The notes under the pieces: generated by a model
Told to the model about the DNA's origin: nothing
Database searches by the model: none
Seen by the model: only the letters and a program-made list of their open reading frames with translations
Position numbers and translations under genes: made by a program
In this document: positions 14,271 to 16,021 of the stretch, in pieces
Layout: the number at the start of each line of letters is the position of its first letter
Position numbering within the stretch: the stretch's first letter is position 1
Source of the DNA: JAOABV01 sp964473505
Lineage (GTDB): Bacteria; Hydrothermota; Tepidihabitantia; Tepidihabitantales; CAIPLT01
NCBI GenBank assembly: GCA_964473505.1
Contig: CAYYPG010000048.1
Coordinates: 1 to 16,021, forward strand
Length of the DNA: 16,021 nt
Direction: 5' to 3'

Positions 14271-15766
14271 ATAAAACTGAATATTTAGTTACCGCGAAAA
14301 AAATTTATGCCTTAGATGATAAAGAGTCAATCTATACTTCAATGCTTATTGCCGATGGCAAAATCCAAGCACTTTCTGACTTGCCTCTCCCCTATCATGG
14401 AGAAAAAATTTCTTTTCCTAATAATTTTATCGTTCCTGGATTTATTGACTCTCACACTCATATTTTGGGCACAGGTTTACAAGTGATATTTCCTGAAGTT
14501 TCTAAAGTTCAATCACTTGATGAATTATATGAAAAAATCGCTTCCTATTATTCTTTGGCTAAAGAATTTCGGTTTTTATTAATTTTTAATTTTGACCCCG
14601 AAAAAATAAAAGAGCAAAGTTATCCGCATCGTAAGGAACTTGACCGCGTGATTAAAGATTATCCCATACTTTTGTATCGGATTGATGGCCATTCGGGTGT
14701 ATTAAATACTAAAGGTTTAGAAGAGATTATTAAGCTTAACGAATCGGTTTTAGAAGATGGTTTAGAACTTGACCAATACAAAGAGCCGACTGGTGTGATT
14801 CGGGGAAAAGCCTATGAATTTGTTGCTCGTTATTTTGCCAAAAAGATTAATCCTGATATTCGGTTAGAAGCATTTTATAGGGCATGCGATTTAGCAATTA
14901 AGAACGGTGTAACCACAATGGTTACAATGCTCGGTTCAGAAGAAGATGATATTACCTGTGAATTGTTATTAAAATATCAGTCACGATTACCAATTGAAGT
15001 CATTCCGTTTTATCAGACTAAGGATGTAAAGCGGATAAAAAGTTTGGGGTTAGTTAGAATTGGGGGTTGTATTTTAATTGATGGTTCCTTGGGCTCACAT
15101 ACTGCTGCTTTAAGACAAGATTATGCGGATAAACCAAATCATTATGGAATCTTATATTTAACAGATGAAGAACTCAAGAAGTTTTATCAAAATGCGGAAA
15201 ATAATAATTTACAAACTGCAGTGCATGCAATTGGCGACCGGGCAATTGAACAAGTAATTCGGGTGTGGGAAGAGATATTAAAAGAGAATAAACTTCGGCA
15301 TCGGATTGAACATTGTGAACTTTTAGATGATGAACTGATTGAACGGATTCGCAAATTAGGATTGATTGTTAGTGCGCAACCCGCATTTGAATATTATTGG
15401 GGTGGCGAAGATAAGATGTATGCTCAAAGATTAGGCAAACGATGGGAAAAGACTAATCCCTTGAAAAAATTATTAAATGCAGGAATAATCGTTGCTGGTG
15501 GCTCTGATGCACCGATTACACCAATTGACCCATTATTAGGCATAAAATCCGCAGTCCAACATCCTAATCAAGAATTTCGCATCTCCCCTATTCAAGCATT
15601 AAAAATCTTCACTAAAAATGGCGCATATGCAGTCTTTTTAGAAGACCGACTTGGCATCTTAAAAGAAAATTATCAAGCAGATTTTATTGTTTTAGAACAA
15701 GACCCAATAATGACAACGAAAAATAAAATATTGAAAGTCTTTAAATCCGGCAAAGAATTAAAATAA
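14261..15766 (+). CDS. YtcJ-like amidohydrolase (metal-dependent)
   Basis: 501 residues, close to the usual size of Amidohydro_3/YtcJ proteins. After an N-terminal beta-domain (1-55), PGFIDSHTHIL supplies H65 and H67. Further motifs are DGHSG (H144), DGSLGSHTAAL (D274-), VHAIGDRA (H322), RIEHCELL (H351) and GGSDAPI (D416), and the C-terminal DFIVLEQDP strand closes the domain. Such enzymes hydrolyse amide or related C-N bonds with one or two zinc ions; relatives include N-substituted formamide deformylase, but the substrate here is unknown. At the position where relatives usually have the metal-bridging Lys (four residues before the DGS Asp) there is C270. No Shine-Dalgarno is visible; the ATG lies at the end of a tandem array, and the 3' end resembles another array. 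Confidence 0.85.
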   Translation: MISNKTEYLVTAKKIYALDDKESIYTSMLIADGKIQALSDLPLPYHGEKISFPNNFIVPGFIDSHTHILGTGLQVIFPEVSKVQSLDELYEKIASYYSLAKEFRFLLIFNFDPEKIKEQSYPHRKELDRVIKDYPILLYRIDGHSGVLNTKGLEEIIKLNESVLEDGLELDQYKEPTGVIRGKAYEFVARYFAKKINPDIRLEAFYRACDLAIKNGVTTMVTMLGSEEDDITCELLLKYQSRLPIEVIPFYQTKDVKRIKSLGLVRIGGCILIDGSLGSHTAALRQDYADKPNHYGILYLTDEELKKFYQNAENNNLQTAVHAIGDRAIEQVIRVWEEILKENKLRHRIEHCELLDDELIERIRKLGLIVSAQPAFEYYWGGEDKMYAQRLGKRWEKTNPLKKLLNAGIIVAGGSDAPITPIDPLLGIKSAVQHPNQEFRISPIQALKIFTKNGAYAVFLEDRLGILKENYQADFIVLEQDPIMTTKNKILKVFKSGKELK

Positions 15767-15890
15767 CTATCTGACAATAAAATAAGTATAAAAAAATAGG
15801 TTATGAATCCGAAACAATTGAAATAAATATCATTAAAATAAGTTATAAAAATTAGGTTATAAATCTGAAACAATTAAAATAAATATCATT
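15743..15890 (+). repeat. Tandem 56-bp repeats derived from the amidohydrolase 3' end
   Basis: Two complete 56-bp units (15779-15834, 15835-15890) share the text AATAAGT...AGGTTAT...AATCYGAAACAATT and AAATAAATATCATT. The end of the CDS (15743-15778, AAATCCGGCAAAGAATTAAA plus ATAACTATC) aligns with the second half of the unit, so the array probably arose by duplication across the stop codon. Confidence 0.75.
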
Positions 15891-15921
15891 TTCAGTAACT
15901 TATTAAAAATACTGACATTAC

Positions 15922-16019
15922 CGAGAAAATAGATGAGTATTATATACCATAAAAATAGTACAATTATTTAACTGATTTTTTTATTTAACTGTTTAATAGA
16001 CAATAAGTAATAATAATTT
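15922..16019 (-). repeat. Right arm of the 98-bp perfect inverted repeat
   Basis: This is the exact reverse complement of 152-249. Homology continues to the window edge with one mismatch at 16020, so the full length on this side is cut off. On the inner side similarity fades after GAGAAAATAGATG, with only a weak TGACA(T/C)TA-like extension. Confidence 0.85.
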
Positions 16020-16021
16020 GC

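Noticed and set aside
15673..15873. 66-codon minus-strand ORF
   Set aside because: Antisense to the amidohydrolase end and to the 56-bp tandem repeats; the hydrophobic composition is a by-product of AT richness.

Overview
The window is an AT-rich piece of a bacterial genome. It holds eleven convincing protein genes, one tRNA gene and a large amount of repeat-filled intergenic DNA. An LptE-type lipoprotein indicates a diderm (outer-membrane) bacterium. A secreted M28 peptidase ends in a 'YPNP ... GAGIYFIKV' module, the FlgD-like/type-A sorting domain common in the FCB group and candidate phyla such as WOR-3/Stahlbacteria, Marinimicrobia or Cloacimonadota. My best guess is an uncultured member of those lineages; this is inference from gene content, not a placement.

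Layout. 1-801: AT-rich repeats and the promoter of the peptidase. 802-3450: secreted M28 peptidase. 3451-3863: intergenic, with a mobile miniature element directly upstream of a perfect promoter. 3864-3938: tRNA-Arg(CCU). 4130-4798: membrane-anchored TPR protein. 4866-5462: tandem array of ~89-bp units running into the dprA start. 5463-6311: short DprA. 6456-7945: thiol/redox group (thioredoxin, TlpA-like oxidoreductase, OsmC-like protein), followed by guaB (7983-9440). 9441-10111: no gene seen. 10112-10498 (minus): DUF4870-like membrane protein. 10499-12001: long gene-poor stretch with three miniature elements, dyads and one small minus-strand ORF. 12002-13815: lptE overlapping rlmD. 13816-14260: tandem repeats with another miniature element. 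14261-15766: YtcJ-like amidohydrolase. 15767-16021: tandem repeats and one arm of a 98-bp inverted repeat whose other arm is at 152-249.

The most interesting content is the repeat system. Four ~110-bp elements (3695-3805, 6301-6410, 11535-11650, 13951-14060) share sequence and imperfect terminal inverted repeats around TCTGAYAAA, and each is flanked by a perfect 5-bp direct repeat (TACAG, TGAAG, TTATT, TTACG). This is a non-autonomous transposon (MITE-like) family. One copy landed in the last codons of dprA and its terminal repeat now supplies the stop codon; removing it in silico restores a reading frame two residues longer. A related 97-bp element lies head-to-tail with one copy, so TTATT occurs three times. 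Two copies sit 6-7 bp upstream of the -35 box of a strong promoter. A second layer consists of degenerate tandem arrays (55-90 bp units) that overlap CDS boundaries. No transposase gene is present. Two promoters place the transcription start at the start codon, implying leaderless mRNAs for trxA and the DUF4870-like gene.
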